Virus record (IMG/VR): IMGVR_UViG_3300043570_002208
Location: 1 to 46,969 of that record
Origin: a virus
Reading direction: 5' to 3' (one strand)
Length of the DNA: 46,969 nucleotides
Shown here: positions 30,874 to 38,480 of the stretch, piece by piece
Layout of the letters: each line of letters starts with the position of its first letter
Numbering within the stretch: the first letter of the stretch is position 1
Notes under the pieces: model-generated
Told to the model about the DNA's origin: nothing
The model's database searches: none
Seen by the model: the letters and a program-made list of their open reading frames with translations, nothing else
Made by a program: the position numbers and the translations under genes

Positions 30874-31156
30874 CTTTTAAATAAAATCTATATCCTCGTT
30901 TATATTCACCATTAATTTCATAAATCCCACTACTAAAAACGTAAGCAAATGGAAATTCTTCACCTTCAAACCAAAATAACGTAACTTCATTTGATGACCC
31001 CAAAAAATATGAGATTATTCCATTATTTTGTCTTTTACCATCAGCATATTTGTCAAAAAAATCATTCCAATCATTATAAACCTCATCAAGTTGTTTATAT
31101 TTTCCCTTCATTTCTGGGGGGATTCTTGTATTGTATTTATGATTGTTATTCTCCAT
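30863..31156 (-). CDS. hypothetical protein
   Basis: 97 residues from the ATG at 31154-31156, which overlaps the upstream stop by 11 nt; 27 nt more are open upstream. MENNNHKYNTRIPPEMKGKY, then YVFSSGIYEINGEYKRGYRF. Mixed fold, no motif. Confidence 0.5.
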   Translation of the reverse strand: MENNNHKYNTRIPPEMKGKYKQLDEVYNDWNDFFDKYADGKRQNNGIISYFLGSSNEVTLFWFEGEEFPFAYVFSSGIYEINGEYKRGYRFYLKDGE

Positions 31157-31649
31157 CCAATTCTTTTTCTCTACCTTCTTCAACTTTTTTATTAATATAA
31201 TTTCTAAGGTCTTCCATAGATTGTAAGAATCCCAATCTTAATCGGTGGAACTCTTCATCTTTGATTTCATCCCAATGACTATAACTTTCAAAACAATAGT
31301 CAAATCCTTCTTCATCCATTCTGTACTGAACTGATTCCCAAAGTTCCAAATCATCTTCCTCATCTTCTAAAGAATCCAATCCCAAGAAAATTCTTAACTT
31401 TTCGTCAGTTGGTCTCGCATCTTTATGTTCATTTGGAATGGTATATGTTCTACCATAACTTGTTGTTAAAGATTTACCACCATTCATAATGTAGATGATA
31501 CCTTTTGTGTTGGTCATCTCAATTATCTCGTGTTGGTCATCCACAATTACGTAATCAGAGACACCAAGTTTGTATGCTCTGAATGTATCCCCTTCAAAAT
31601 TTAGTAACCCTAAATGGGGTTTTCTGTTTTTATTATCGTATTTCGCCAT
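31146..31649 (-). CDS. hypothetical protein
   Basis: 167 residues. A beta-rich N-terminal half (LGLLNFEGDTFRAYKLGVSD, then IIYIMNGGKSLTTSYGRTY) and an acidic helical C-terminal half (LDSLEDEEDDLELWESVQYR). No enzyme motif. Part of the 35812 operon. Confidence 0.5.
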   Translation of the reverse strand: MAKYDNKNRKPHLGLLNFEGDTFRAYKLGVSDYVIVDDQHEIIEMTNTKGIIYIMNGGKSLTTSYGRTYTIPNEHKDARPTDEKLRIFLGLDSLEDEEDDLELWESVQYRMDEEGFDYCFESYSHWDEIKDEEFHRLRLGFLQSMEDLRNYINKKVEEGREKELDGE

Positions 31650-31650
31650 T

Positions 31651-31968
31651 TTATTTATATTTGGTTGTTGTAACTGTTTTAGGAAATACTTCTTCTAAGA
31701 ACTTATCTTCAAAGACATAACCATTATGTGAACCTGCATCCCAAACATTAAATTTGAAATGTTTTCCATCAGATTTTCTTTGTACAATATAATCCCAAGA
31801 ATCACCATCTGACTTATCAGATGTGTTTATTTTATCTACGTGAGTATATTTCTCACCGTTTAATTCGTGACTATCACCTTTATAATTAACATTATCCCAT
31901 AAATCCATAAGGGTATCGTGGTCCAAATCAATCTTTTCTCTAACTTTTTTTTCTTTTTTAGTTGCCAT
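31651..31968 (-). CDS. hypothetical protein
   Basis: 105 residues, starting with a basic Lys/Glu run (MATKKEKKVREKIDLDHDTL). VDKINTSDKSDGDSWDYIVQ is followed by KHFKFNVWDAGSHNGYVFED. One small beta domain is suggested. Overlaps the next upstream gene by 11 nt. Function unknown. Confidence 0.5.
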   Translation of the reverse strand: MATKKEKKVREKIDLDHDTLMDLWDNVNYKGDSHELNGEKYTHVDKINTSDKSDGDSWDYIVQRKSDGKHFKFNVWDAGSHNGYVFEDKFLEEVFPKTVTTTKYK

Positions 31969-32359
31969 TTGCGTGTTTTATTATTAATCTGTTTATTCTC
32001 CCTATTTTATTGATACTATCCGCCCATTCTGTGTGAGATTTTGGCTCACCAAACATCTCCAAATATATCTTTTCCGATAAAGATAGTAATTTTGAATAAT
32101 ATTTCCAACTATTAAGGTCAGGTTTTTCCAAAATAGTTTCAATTGGTTCATTTATGAATGTTGTTATTTTCTTAAACGAAGGAAATCTTCCGTGAGGAAC
32201 TTCCCATTCTCGTCCGGTTTCAACATCCTTTAATAAATGTCTATCCCCACCTAAATTTTTTAAGTATCTAATTTTTGTGGGAGACCATTTACCAATAAAC
32301 TCATCACCTTCAGATAATTCATTTAGTTTAATCGTTCTGTCTTCGTATTTATTTTCCAT
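31958..32359 (-). CDS. hypothetical protein
   Basis: 133 residues from the ATG at 32357-32359, which overlaps the upstream stop by 11 nt. MENKYEDRTIKLNELSEGDE, then FIGKWSPTKIRYLKNLGGDR looks like a short SH3-like beta unit; helices follow (YYSKLLSLSEKIYLEMFGEP). Function unknown. Confidence 0.5.
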   Translation of the reverse strand: MENKYEDRTIKLNELSEGDEFIGKWSPTKIRYLKNLGGDRHLLKDVETGREWEVPHGRFPSFKKITTFINEPIETILEKPDLNSWKYYSKLLSLSEKIYLEMFGEPKSHTEWADSINKIGRINRLIIKHANGN

Positions 32360-32954
32360 TTGTTTTTTGTTCATATAATTCTTCAACATCCTTTTCAGAG
32401 TAAAATTGTAATTGGTTGTTGGTTGTTTGAATTTCTTTGTATTGTTTCTCCACCGGTAGAGTTGCGTTACCAAAATCAGATAGTGTTGTTGTTACCCTCA
32501 TTTTGTAGTGTTCCTCCACCTGACTTAGGTGGTGTTGATGGATTAATCCAGTTGTTGTTACCCCCATTTTGTAGTGTTCCTCCACCTTACTGTAATTCAA
32601 TCTATCCAAACCAAAAGTTGTTGTCACCCCCATTTTGTAGTGTTCCTCCACCATTCTTCTTCCAATTCTCTCATGTAATTTAGTTGTTGTTACCCCCACT
32701 TTGTAGTATTCCTCCACCCATATCTTTGTAATGTCCTTAATTTGTTGGTTAGACATACTAAAATAGGATTCAAAAAATTTCCAAATTTCTCTATAACTCA
32801 CATAAACATACCCATTTTTTTTATTGTATTGTAAAATACATTTCCCATCTTTCATATGAAAAATATAATCAGGGTATTCTTCCATAATGAATGGTTCCAT
32901 AGGGTTAAAATTTTCATTCAACCACTTAATACAAAGATTCTCTAATTTAGTCAT
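32349..32954 (-). CDS. protein with six exact 22-residue repeats (VEEHYKMGVTTT)
   Basis: 201 residues. Residues 1-79 are a globular head (MTKLENLCIKWLNENFN, DYIFHMKDGK, EIWKFFESYFSM). From residue 80 a unit VEE-x-Y-K-x-G-V-T-T-T plus about 10 variable residues repeats at 80, 102, 124, 146, 168 and 190, exactly 22 apart; the last two copies are degenerate. The 42415-43437 protein has the same plan and a matching repeat consensus. No described repeat family fits. Function unknown; a binding surface with variable loops is one reading. Confidence 0.65.
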   Translation of the reverse strand: MTKLENLCIKWLNENFNPMEPFIMEEYPDYIFHMKDGKCILQYNKKNGYVYVSYREIWKFFESYFSMSNQQIKDITKIWVEEYYKVGVTTTKLHERIGRRMVEEHYKMGVTTTFGLDRLNYSKVEEHYKMGVTTTGLIHQHHLSQVEEHYKMRVTTTLSDFGNATLPVEKQYKEIQTTNNQLQFYSEKDVEELYEQKTNGK

Positions 32955-33192
32955 TTGATTTCAAATTAAATTCTTTAATAATCATATTACTAAAATCCGT
33001 GATAATATCTATTTCATAATAATCGATAGTGTTTTTATAATCACGTAAAACTGAATTAGTTAAACCCTTAGAAACACCATCAATTATTATAAACATACCA
33101 ACGTTAAATTCCATAGGTATAAATTCAATAATTTTTCCCGTTAGGTGTTTAACATTTTCAATTACTTTTTCAATAAATTTTTCTTTATCCAT
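32947..33192 (-). CDS. hypothetical protein
   Basis: 81 residues from the ATG at 33190-33192, which overlaps the upstream stop by 8 nt. MDKEKFIEKVIENVKHLTGK, then FIPMEFNVGMFIIIDGVSKG. Compact alpha/beta composition. It is directly upstream of the 22-residue repeat gene. Function unknown. Confidence 0.5.
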   Translation of the reverse strand: MDKEKFIEKVIENVKHLTGKIIEFIPMEFNVGMFIIIDGVSKGLTNSVLRDYKNTIDYYEIDIITDFSNMIIKEFNLKSND

Positions 33193-33376
33193 TTGATTCT
33201 TCATAAATTTTATAATCAAAATACCAGGGACTTTGTTCCCCCTCATTTTCGTTTTTAACAATTTCTTCGGCAGCAGCCTTAGCCTCCTCGTAACTATAAT
33301 ACGACTCCAAAAAACTACGAGAATCCGTATCTAAAAAAGGTTCCCGGTGACTATTTCTCCAAACTATAATATACAT
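33185..33376 (-). CDS. 63-residue hypothetical protein
   Basis: MYIIVWRNSHREPFLDTDSR, then FLESYYSYEEAKAAAEEIVK: a beta-alpha unit of the kind seen in small phage proteins that cover a partner. Start shares one base with the upstream stop. Function unknown. Confidence 0.5.
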   Translation of the reverse strand: MYIIVWRNSHREPFLDTDSRSFLESYYSYEEAKAAAEEIVKNENEGEQSPWYFDYKIYEESNG

Positions 33377-33963
33377 TATTCTAAAATATTTTCTCTGTTA
33401 CCACCCCACACTTTGTTAAACTCCTTGTCGTCTCTTAACTTATCAATAAATTCTTGTTTAGTTAAACACACATCAGTATATGGACCTGAAAATGGGGGAT
33501 TCTCCTTCATCCAATTAAGTTCGTATCTCTTATACAAATTACTAAACAAATCAATTTCCGGTAGTAATAACTTAAATTTACTTTTGAAATCATCACTCTT
33601 GATTTTATATTGTTCTCTCACCCACTCCTGTCTTCCATCATCAATCAAAGTTCTATTAACAATCTTATCAATCTTCTTGTCAATTTCCTCCAATAGTTTA
33701 TCCGGCCCCTTATGACGGGACATATAGAATATATCGTTCATTTGATAATCCTCAAATTTGACACATAACTTAGCAGAACGAGTGTATTTTTCAACAATCT
33801 CAATTTCCACAGACATATAAACGTGAGGTCCGATTTTACTCATTCTCTTATATCCATACTCTCCGTTCTCCATTGGAGGTGGGGGATTTAATAATACTCT
33901 TCTCGTTTTTGGTAGTTCATTACAGATGAATGCTACATACCTTTCCATCACACTTAATTCCAT
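33376..33963 (-). CDS. hypothetical protein with shared EEF-KWG-like C-terminal motif
   Basis: 195 residues from the ATG at 33961-33963, overlapping the upstream stop by 10 nt. Helical and Lys/Glu-rich. The C-terminal LTKQEFIDKLRDDKEFNKVW aligns with segments in the 33954-34616 protein and in ThyA. No catalytic motif is visible. Confidence 0.5.
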   Translation of the reverse strand: MELSVMERYVAFICNELPKTRRVLLNPPPPMENGEYGYKRMSKIGPHVYMSVEIEIVEKYTRSAKLCVKFEDYQMNDIFYMSRHKGPDKLLEEIDKKIDKIVNRTLIDDGRQEWVREQYKIKSDDFKSKFKLLLPEIDLFSNLYKRYELNWMKENPPFSGPYTDVCLTKQEFIDKLRDDKEFNKVWGGNRENILE

Positions 33964-34616
33964 TTTAATTTTCTTTTTGGTGTTGGTGTCCAATATGAGT
34001 TATCAAAGTCAATAATAGTAATCATTTTTTCGTCGTCATATTCAAATCCGGTTTCATAGTTTTTACTGAACCATATTTTATATCTTTCCTCGTAAGTCAA
34101 TTCCTTACAACAATTCTCACCCCACTTTTGGTAGAAGTCATCATCAAATAATAACTTATTAATGAACTCTTCTTGTGTTAAGGGTCTAAATCCGTATTGA
34201 AAAGATGGGTTTGTGAAATGTTCATAATACCCATCAAACTCAACTAAACATCCATCTAAATAACCTTTTATCCTATCAAATCCGTTTTTAACACCCTCAA
34301 TAACATAAACCAAATAATTCTTATACAATCTATCGTTTGTATTCATCGGAATGATATCAGGATTAGGTTCACCACCACGTAATTGGTTTACAATCTCTTG
34401 GTCAATTTCTTTTTGAACTTCTTTGAATATCTCGGAAGTTAATTCATCGTGTTCTTTTTGTTTTTGAATTTCCCTTTCAAAAGTTTCCGGAGTTAATTGA
34501 TGTAAAGAATCAATTTTAAAATGTTGGGTTGGGATTGTGAATACTTGATATCCACCAACCGGGTCACCATTAATGGTTATCCCATTTTTTATATATTCGT
34601 AAATTGCGTTATCCAT
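33954..34616 (-). CDS. hypothetical protein with shared EEF-KWG motif
   Basis: 220 residues. Residues of about 138-158 read LTQEEFINKLLFDDDFYQKW, followed by G, close to the ThyA insert LTQEEFTNKIKTDDEFAKKW. The N-terminal half is Glu/Gln-rich and helical. Function unknown. Second copy of this peptide in the operon. Confidence 0.5.
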   Translation of the reverse strand: MDNAIYEYIKNGITINGDPVGGYQVFTIPTQHFKIDSLHQLTPETFEREIQKQKEHDELTSEIFKEVQKEIDQEIVNQLRGGEPNPDIIPMNTNDRLYKNYLVYVIEGVKNGFDRIKGYLDGCLVEFDGYYEHFTNPSFQYGFRPLTQEEFINKLLFDDDFYQKWGENCCKELTYEERYKIWFSKNYETGFEYDDEKMITIIDFDNSYWTPTPKRKLKWN

Positions 34617-34617
34617 C

Positions 34618-35052
34618 TTAATTAATTTGAATTGACATTGTTTGTTCGTTAGTTACATATTTATCGTTACATACGTTACTTACTGTCAAAATATACTCAC
34701 CCGGTTCAACACTCGTAAATTGAAAAACATAATTTTTCTTAATCTCCTTACACCCACCTGATTTATATGTTATAAATGACCAACCCATTTCTCTTACGTG
34801 ACCTGAATGTTCAAAAAATGCTTCAGTTACAGAATAATTAACACCACCAATCGTCATTTTAAGAGCAAACTCTTTATGTATCTCAATCTTCACATCCATA
34901 TCAATATCGTTGGTATACATAATTTTGGGCGTTGTAGTTAAAGTCATTATTTTTTTAACCTTATCGTAAGATAATGTTACACCTCTCACTTTTATTGTTT
35001 GTGAGAACATCGTCATCGTTCCAATTAGGAACATTAATAGTATTTTTTTCAT
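34618..35052 (-). CDS. secreted protein with signal peptide
   Basis: 144 residues. The N-terminus MKKILLMFLIGTMTMFSQ is a signal peptide with a likely cut after F-S. The mature part is beta-rich with two Cys (GGCKEIKKNY, SNVCNDKY). It would reach the periplasm or outer membrane. Overlaps the 35049 gene by 4 nt. Function unknown; a superinfection or surface role is possible. Confidence 0.6.
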   Translation of the reverse strand: MKKILLMFLIGTMTMFSQTIKVRGVTLSYDKVKKIMTLTTTPKIMYTNDIDMDVKIEIHKEFALKMTIGGVNYSVTEAFFEHSGHVREMGWSFITYKSGGCKEIKKNYVFQFTSVEPGEYILTVSNVCNDKYVTNEQTMSIQIN

Positions 35053-35225
35053 AATTTATCTTCTATTGTTTTTCTTTTTAATCCCATATCATTTTCTCTA
35101 AGTTTTACAATTATGGAATATAATTGAATTACCACACCTATCGTAACAATAGTGATACATTCCAAATATATACCTAATAATGACCCCATGAACCCAAAAA
35201 TTAAGAATATTACTGATTTTTTCAT
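35049..35225 (-). CDS. 58-residue membrane protein
   Basis: Frame from the ATG at 35223-35225: MKKSVIFLIFGFMGSLLGIY, then a second hydrophobic segment (ITIVTIGVVIQLYSIIV) and a basic tail. Two membrane helices. Overlaps the next gene by ATGA. It fits holin-like or superinfection-exclusion sizes, but neither is shown. Confidence 0.55.
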   Translation of the reverse strand: MKKSVIFLIFGFMGSLLGIYLECITIVTIGVVIQLYSIIVKLRENDMGLKRKTIEDKL

Positions 35226-35226
35226 C

Positions 35227-35430
35227 TTATTCTAATTTTTTTAATAATTTTTGCCAATAACCCTCTTCGTTTCTATATCTATAAACCACTTCAACCTCGT
35301 TAGGAAATCCTAACGACAATTTAGTTAAATTTTCAATATCAGCACTAAAAATTGTTTGAAATAAATTCGTTCTAAACGACCCGGATGTACCTCTCATAAA
35401 GCACACAAATTCTAATTCTGTTTGTTCCAT
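35227..35430 (-). CDS. 67-residue hypothetical protein
   Basis: Start at the ATG at 35428-35430 (MEQTELEFVCFMRGTSGSFR), because the longer frame would cover the previous gene. VEVVYRYRNEEGYWQKLLKK closes it. Function unknown. Confidence 0.5.
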   Translation of the reverse strand: MEQTELEFVCFMRGTSGSFRTNLFQTIFSADIENLTKLSLGFPNEVEVVYRYRNEEGYWQKLLKKLE

Positions 35431-35431
35431 T

Positions 35432-35599
35432 TTAATTGTTGTTTTCAAATTGTTTTCTACCAATACATTTAGTTTCTTCTTTTGTTTCCCACAGACCACC
35501 TCTTTTCTCGGGTGATATCATATGACAATTGTGGGACTTGTCGTGTTTCATTGAATGTCCAATAATCATATCGTTAAAACTATTCTTTTTACCACTCAT
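35432..35599 (-). CDS. 55-residue His/Cys-containing protein
   Basis: Frame from the ATG at 35597-35599. It contains GHSMKHDKSHNCHMISPEKR and ends with KCIGRKQFENNN. The clustered His and Cys suggest a metal site. It overlaps the end of the 35589 gene. Function unknown. Confidence 0.5.
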   Translation of the reverse strand: MSGKKNSFNDMIIGHSMKHDKSHNCHMISPEKRGGLWETKEETKCIGRKQFENNN

Positions 35600-35792
35600 C
35601 TACGTCAGTTAAATCTAAGGTTAATTTAGTTAAGTCATTATAGACTTTAATTGTTTGTCCAATACCACAGTCGGAAACCGACCAAGTCATATTTCCGTAT
35701 TTACCATATAAACTTTTAATGGTTAAAATCCATTTATCGTATTTTTCTTGTTGCTTATCACTAAGCTCAATTGTTATTTTTGTGTTACCCAT
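35589..35792 (-). CDS. 67-residue hypothetical protein, first gene of the long operon
   Basis: MGNTKITIELSDKQQEKYDK, then CGIGQTIKVYNDLTKLTLDL. Small alpha/beta protein. It follows the 35812-35842 promoter by 19 nt and is the first of about 17 coupled genes ending in thyA. Function unknown. Confidence 0.5.
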   Translation of the reverse strand: MGNTKITIELSDKQQEKYDKWILTIKSLYGKYGNMTWSVSDCGIGQTIKVYNDLTKLTLDLTDVDEW

Positions 35793-35811
35793 ATTTTTTA
35801 ATTTTATTCAG

Positions 35812-35842
35812 CAAAGATATAATATTTATTTTAATCTCACAA
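35812..35842 (-). promoter_or_regulatory. Bacteroidota-type promoter of the long operon
   Basis: TTG (35840-35842), 20 nt, then TATCTTTG (35812-35819) on the minus strand, 19 nt before the ATG at 35792. Confidence 0.7.
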
Positions 35843-35846
35843 TTTT

Positions 35847-36077
35847 TTAATTAAATTTATCTATAATAACTTCTAACCCCGTCATACGAGTTATATGCTC
35901 ACCAATATTAACACCCGGTTCAATTTCACCAGTCACCTCAACAAATATTGCAGGAGAATTTGGTTTTATAAATTCACCATTTTCATCAACTTCATATCTT
36001 TCCCATAATTTATAATCTATAATTTTAAGATTGGGAAATAAACCATATAATATTCTTTCAAACTTTTTCTGTTCCAT
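35847..36077 (-). CDS. hypothetical protein
   Basis: 76 residues. MEQKKFERILYGLFPNLKII, then PAIFVEVTGEIEPGVNIGEH. Compact, mixed fold. Its promoter shares the divergent spacer with the clpP operon. It ends 5 nt before the -33 TTG of the 35792 operon promoter. Function unknown. Confidence 0.5.
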   Translation of the reverse strand: MEQKKFERILYGLFPNLKIIDYKLWERYEVDENGEFIKPNSPAIFVEVTGEIEPGVNIGEHITRMTGLEVIIDKFN

Positions 36078-36084
36078 AACAATA

Positions 36085-36092
36085 CAAATATA
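36085..36092 (-). promoter_or_regulatory. Bacteroidota-type -7 box (TATATTTG)
   Basis: TATATTTG on the minus strand, 7 nt before the ATG at 36077, with no clear -33. It is back to back with the clpP-operon promoter. Confidence 0.45.
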
Positions 36093-36115
36093 AGAAAAAT
36101 ATTTTTAATAAAAAG

Positions 36116-36146
36116 TTGTTGTAATAAGATTTTTTGTATATCTTTG
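36116..36146 (+). promoter_or_regulatory. Bacteroidota-type promoter of the clpP operon
   Basis: TTG (36116-36118), 20 nt, then TATCTTTG (36139-36146). A TTG start at 36144 falls in this box and is excluded. The leader carries ATCTAAAACATTTAA. Confidence 0.75.
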
Positions 36147-36176
36147 TCGAATAATAATAATCTAAAACATTTAAAA

Positions 36177-36401
36177 ATGGGAAAATTAAACACGAAAGGG
36201 AAATATGTTGTTAAAGCAGGTCTTTATGACATTTATGTTAAAATCATGTCTAAACCGGACACAACAAAAAAACACGGATACACGATGTCTTATGATTATT
36301 GTATCTTCAAATCAGGGAAACTTGTTGAGAAAGGATTAAAATCAAAAGATGCTGCCGTGGCAAAAGCATTAACGTTAGTTCCAACCAAACAAAAAGCATA
36401 A
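36177..36401 (+). CDS. small basic protein, coupled to clpP
   Basis: 74 residues from the ATG at 36177. MGKLNTKGKYVVKAGLYDIY, then MSYDYCIFKSGKLVEKGLKS: beta-rich and basic. Its TAA shares a base with the clpP ATG (TAATG), so the two are made together. Adaptor or inhibitor of ClpP is possible, but nothing in the sequence shows it. Confidence 0.6.
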   Translation: MGKLNTKGKYVVKAGLYDIYVKIMSKPDTTKKHGYTMSYDYCIFKSGKLVEKGLKSKDAAVAKALTLVPTKQKA

Positions 36402-37138
36402 TGAATTACGGAAACGATTTTAAAAAGTTCGCAATGAGCGACAGAGGTATTTCAGGACTTAATTTAGATTACTACCAAAAACATATGGAAAATTCATTAA
36501 CCCCGTATATTTTGGAAGAACGAGAAATGAGAGCAACTCAGATGGATATTTTTTCAAGATTAATTCTTGATAGAATTGTTTGGGCATCAGGACCTGTAGA
36601 TGATAGAATGGGTGATATTATCCAAGCACAATTAATTTTTTTAGACACCACAGATAAAAAAGATATTAGTCTTTACTTAAATAGTCCTGGTGGGTCAGTG
36701 ATGATGGGACTTGGTATAAGAGATGTTATGAATTATGTTAAAGCAGATGTTTCAACAACTAATCTTGGAATGTGTGCATCTATGGGTTCAATATTATTGT
36801 CTTCGGGAGCTAAAGGTAAAAGAAATTCATTAATTTTTTCTAAAGTTATGACTCATTTTGTAAGTTATGGGACATCGGGGAATATCCAAGATACTCGTAT
36901 AAGTCATATGGAAGCCGAAAAATATAACTATATGTTATTCAAAATATTATCTCAAAATTGTGATAAAACTTTTGATGAGATTTATGAAATTTCAAGACGA
37001 GATAAATGGTTTAACTCTGAAGAATCAAAAGAAATTGGATTAATTGATAACATTATTGGTTTAGAAAATAGTCCCTCAATCAGTCAAATGATGGAAGGTT
37101 TTGAAGATTACTATTCAAAAGAAATTTACAATAAATAA
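36401..37138 (+). CDS. clpP: ClpP-like serine protease
   Basis: 245 residues. The catalytic triad is present at family spacing: Ser127 in NLGMCASMGSILL, His152 in KVMTHFVSYG and Asp201 in SRRDKWFNSEESKEIGLID; the 25 and 49 residue gaps equal those of E. coli ClpP. LTPYILEEREMRATQMDIFS matches Bacteroidota ClpP. The first 30 residues are an extra polar extension. It needs a Clp ATPase, presumably from the host. Possible jobs are redirecting host proteolysis or replacing the host ClpP ring. A convergent GIY-YIG gene follows. Confidence 0.93.
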   Translation: MNYGNDFKKFAMSDRGISGLNLDYYQKHMENSLTPYILEEREMRATQMDIFSRLILDRIVWASGPVDDRMGDIIQAQLIFLDTTDKKDISLYLNSPGGSVMMGLGIRDVMNYVKADVSTTNLGMCASMGSILLSSGAKGKRNSLIFSKVMTHFVSYGTSGNIQDTRISHMEAEKYNYMLFKILSQNCDKTFDEIYEISRRDKWFNSEESKEIGLIDNIIGLENSPSISQMMEGFEDYYSKEIYNK

Positions 37139-37139
37139 A

Positions 37140-38039
37140 TTAAAAGTCCGGTTTTCCGGACTTTTTTACTTTAAACCCCCAACCATTCCAACCCTCATTT
37201 TTGTATTGTGTTGATGGGACTGAGGGAAGACAATATTTATCTCTAATCGTTTTATCTATTTTTTTATACTGATAACCACTTTTAATGTCAAGTTTTTTAA
37301 CTATTTTAATAAATTCATCAAAAGAAACAAATTTTTTATCAATATTGGTAACCTTATTATTACTCAAATAATTTGACCAACTAACCCACCCCCTTTTACC
37401 ATAATATCTGAAAGGTTTTAACGGAACATCAAACGGGATTAACCCATTTCTATGATGTTTCCGATAATCTTCGGAACATTTAAATTTAAAATTACGTAAT
37501 TTAAATTTTGCCTCATCATATGAAATATAGGTAACATCATTATCAAATTTATTATTTGACCCCAAAAAATCAATCCAACTAATCCAACCTCTTTTTTCGT
37601 AGGATTGGTCGGGATATTTACAAATATAATCAGGCAATTTAAGTGTTTTAATTTGACGATACCAATCTGATTTTGATTTAATTTTTAAATTTTTTTGAAT
37701 CCAAGATTTAGTTTCATCATAAGTCATTTTATAAGTTATTCCACAACCACCTAACCCACCCGACGAAGTGTTTGTCAAATTTGTGTGTTTTAAGATATAT
37801 TCTTTTTCTTTTTCACTCCATAATAAATTATCACACTCTTCAAGGATAATAAAATCAATATCATAATTGTTTTTAATTATCCAATAATCTTTATGTGTTA
37901 AATTTTTATTTTTTTTAACCGAGTATTTTGTTAAATATATATGTCTTTTCAATCTATAAGAAGGATTATCCGATTTCCCAATATATCTAATTTCATTAGG
38001 TGATTCTTTACTGACTAACCCATAAATAAATGTATTCAT
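37140..38039 (-). CDS. GIY-YIG homing endonuclease with repeated C-terminal motif
   Basis: 299 residues. The core reads FIYGLVSKESPNEIRYIGKS, then RLKRHIYL. The rest carries repeated YExxGWxxWxxFLG-type units (SYEKRGWISWIDFLG, YYGKRGWVSWSNYLS, YKNEGWNGWGF), a phage endonuclease pattern. The last unit is at the C-terminus. It lies convergent and 1 nt from clpP, overlapping the terminator. TATTTAT box at 38055-38061. Confidence 0.8.
   Translation of the reverse strand: MNTFIYGLVSKESPNEIRYIGKSDNPSYRLKRHIYLTKYSVKKNKNLTHKDYWIIKNNYDIDFIILEECDNLLWSEKEKEYILKHTNLTNTSSGGLGGCGITYKMTYDETKSWIQKNLKIKSKSDWYRQIKTLKLPDYICKYPDQSYEKRGWISWIDFLGSNNKFDNDVTYISYDEAKFKLRNFKFKCSEDYRKHHRNGLIPFDVPLKPFRYYGKRGWVSWSNYLSNNKVTNIDKKFVSFDEFIKIVKKLDIKSGYQYKKIDKTIRDKYCLPSVPSTQYKNEGWNGWGFKVKKSGKPDF
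37142..37165. terminator. bidirectional hairpin terminator
   Basis: AAAAGTCCGG, TTTT, CCGGACTTTT between clpP and the GIY-YIG gene. It overlaps the end of the endonuclease frame. Confidence 0.85.
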
Positions 38040-38149
38040 AACTTATCTTTTATTATAAATATCAACAAATTATGTAAAATCATAGTTTTACTTCCGGTGG
38101 TATTGTTTTTATTTATTTTTTTATTTATACTTAAATAAAAAACGATAAT

Positions 38150-38476
38150 ATGATTACAAGAATTTACGGAGCATCCGATGATTTGATAGAAATTGACGGA
38201 CAAATTATTGATGAGGTTGAGGCTTACTCAGCCGACAGGGAACCTATTAAATTCAAAACTCCCTCAGGAACCAAAGGGTCATTTTTTTACGACGGTGAAT
38301 GGAAAATTACAATCGATGAGAAAGGAACTGATTTCGTTAAGGTTATTGAATCTGTTGGTGATGATAATGAACACACCGAAGAAAACACTAAAGATGTCCC
38401 ATCACATAGTGATGTATTAATCTTGGATGGTGATTTGGAATGGGTTAAAATAAAAGGAGAAAAATTTAAATCTTAA
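38150..38476 (+). CDS. hypothetical protein
   Basis: 108 residues. MITRIYGASDDLIEIDGQII, then DEVEAYSADREPIKFKTPSG: beta-rich with a Gly-containing hairpin; the C-terminal part is acidic. A TATTTAT box at 38122-38128 lies 21 nt upstream. First of three plus-strand genes. Function unknown. Confidence 0.55.
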   Translation: MITRIYGASDDLIEIDGQIIDEVEAYSADREPIKFKTPSGTKGSFFYDGEWKITIDEKGTDFVKVIESVGDDNEHTEENTKDVPSHSDVLILDGDLEWVKIKGEKFKS

Positions 38477-38480
38477 TACG

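Noticed and set aside
32460-32720. CRISPR-like regular 66-bp repeats
   Set aside because: They are in frame and encode the 22-residue protein repeat. Spacers are not of CRISPR form and no cas gene is near.
33347-33715. Plus-strand frame of 122 codons
   Set aside because: Antisense to the coupled genes 33185-33963 and without a start signal.
36144-36176. TTG start giving a longer protein before 36177
   Set aside because: The codon is inside the -7 box at 36139-36146.
36401-37138. ClpP as the prohead protease that cuts the targeting modules
   Set aside because: It matches Bacteroidota ClpP with standard triad spacing and needs a Clp ATPase. Prohead proteases of the gp21 type are a different family and should lie with the capsid genes.
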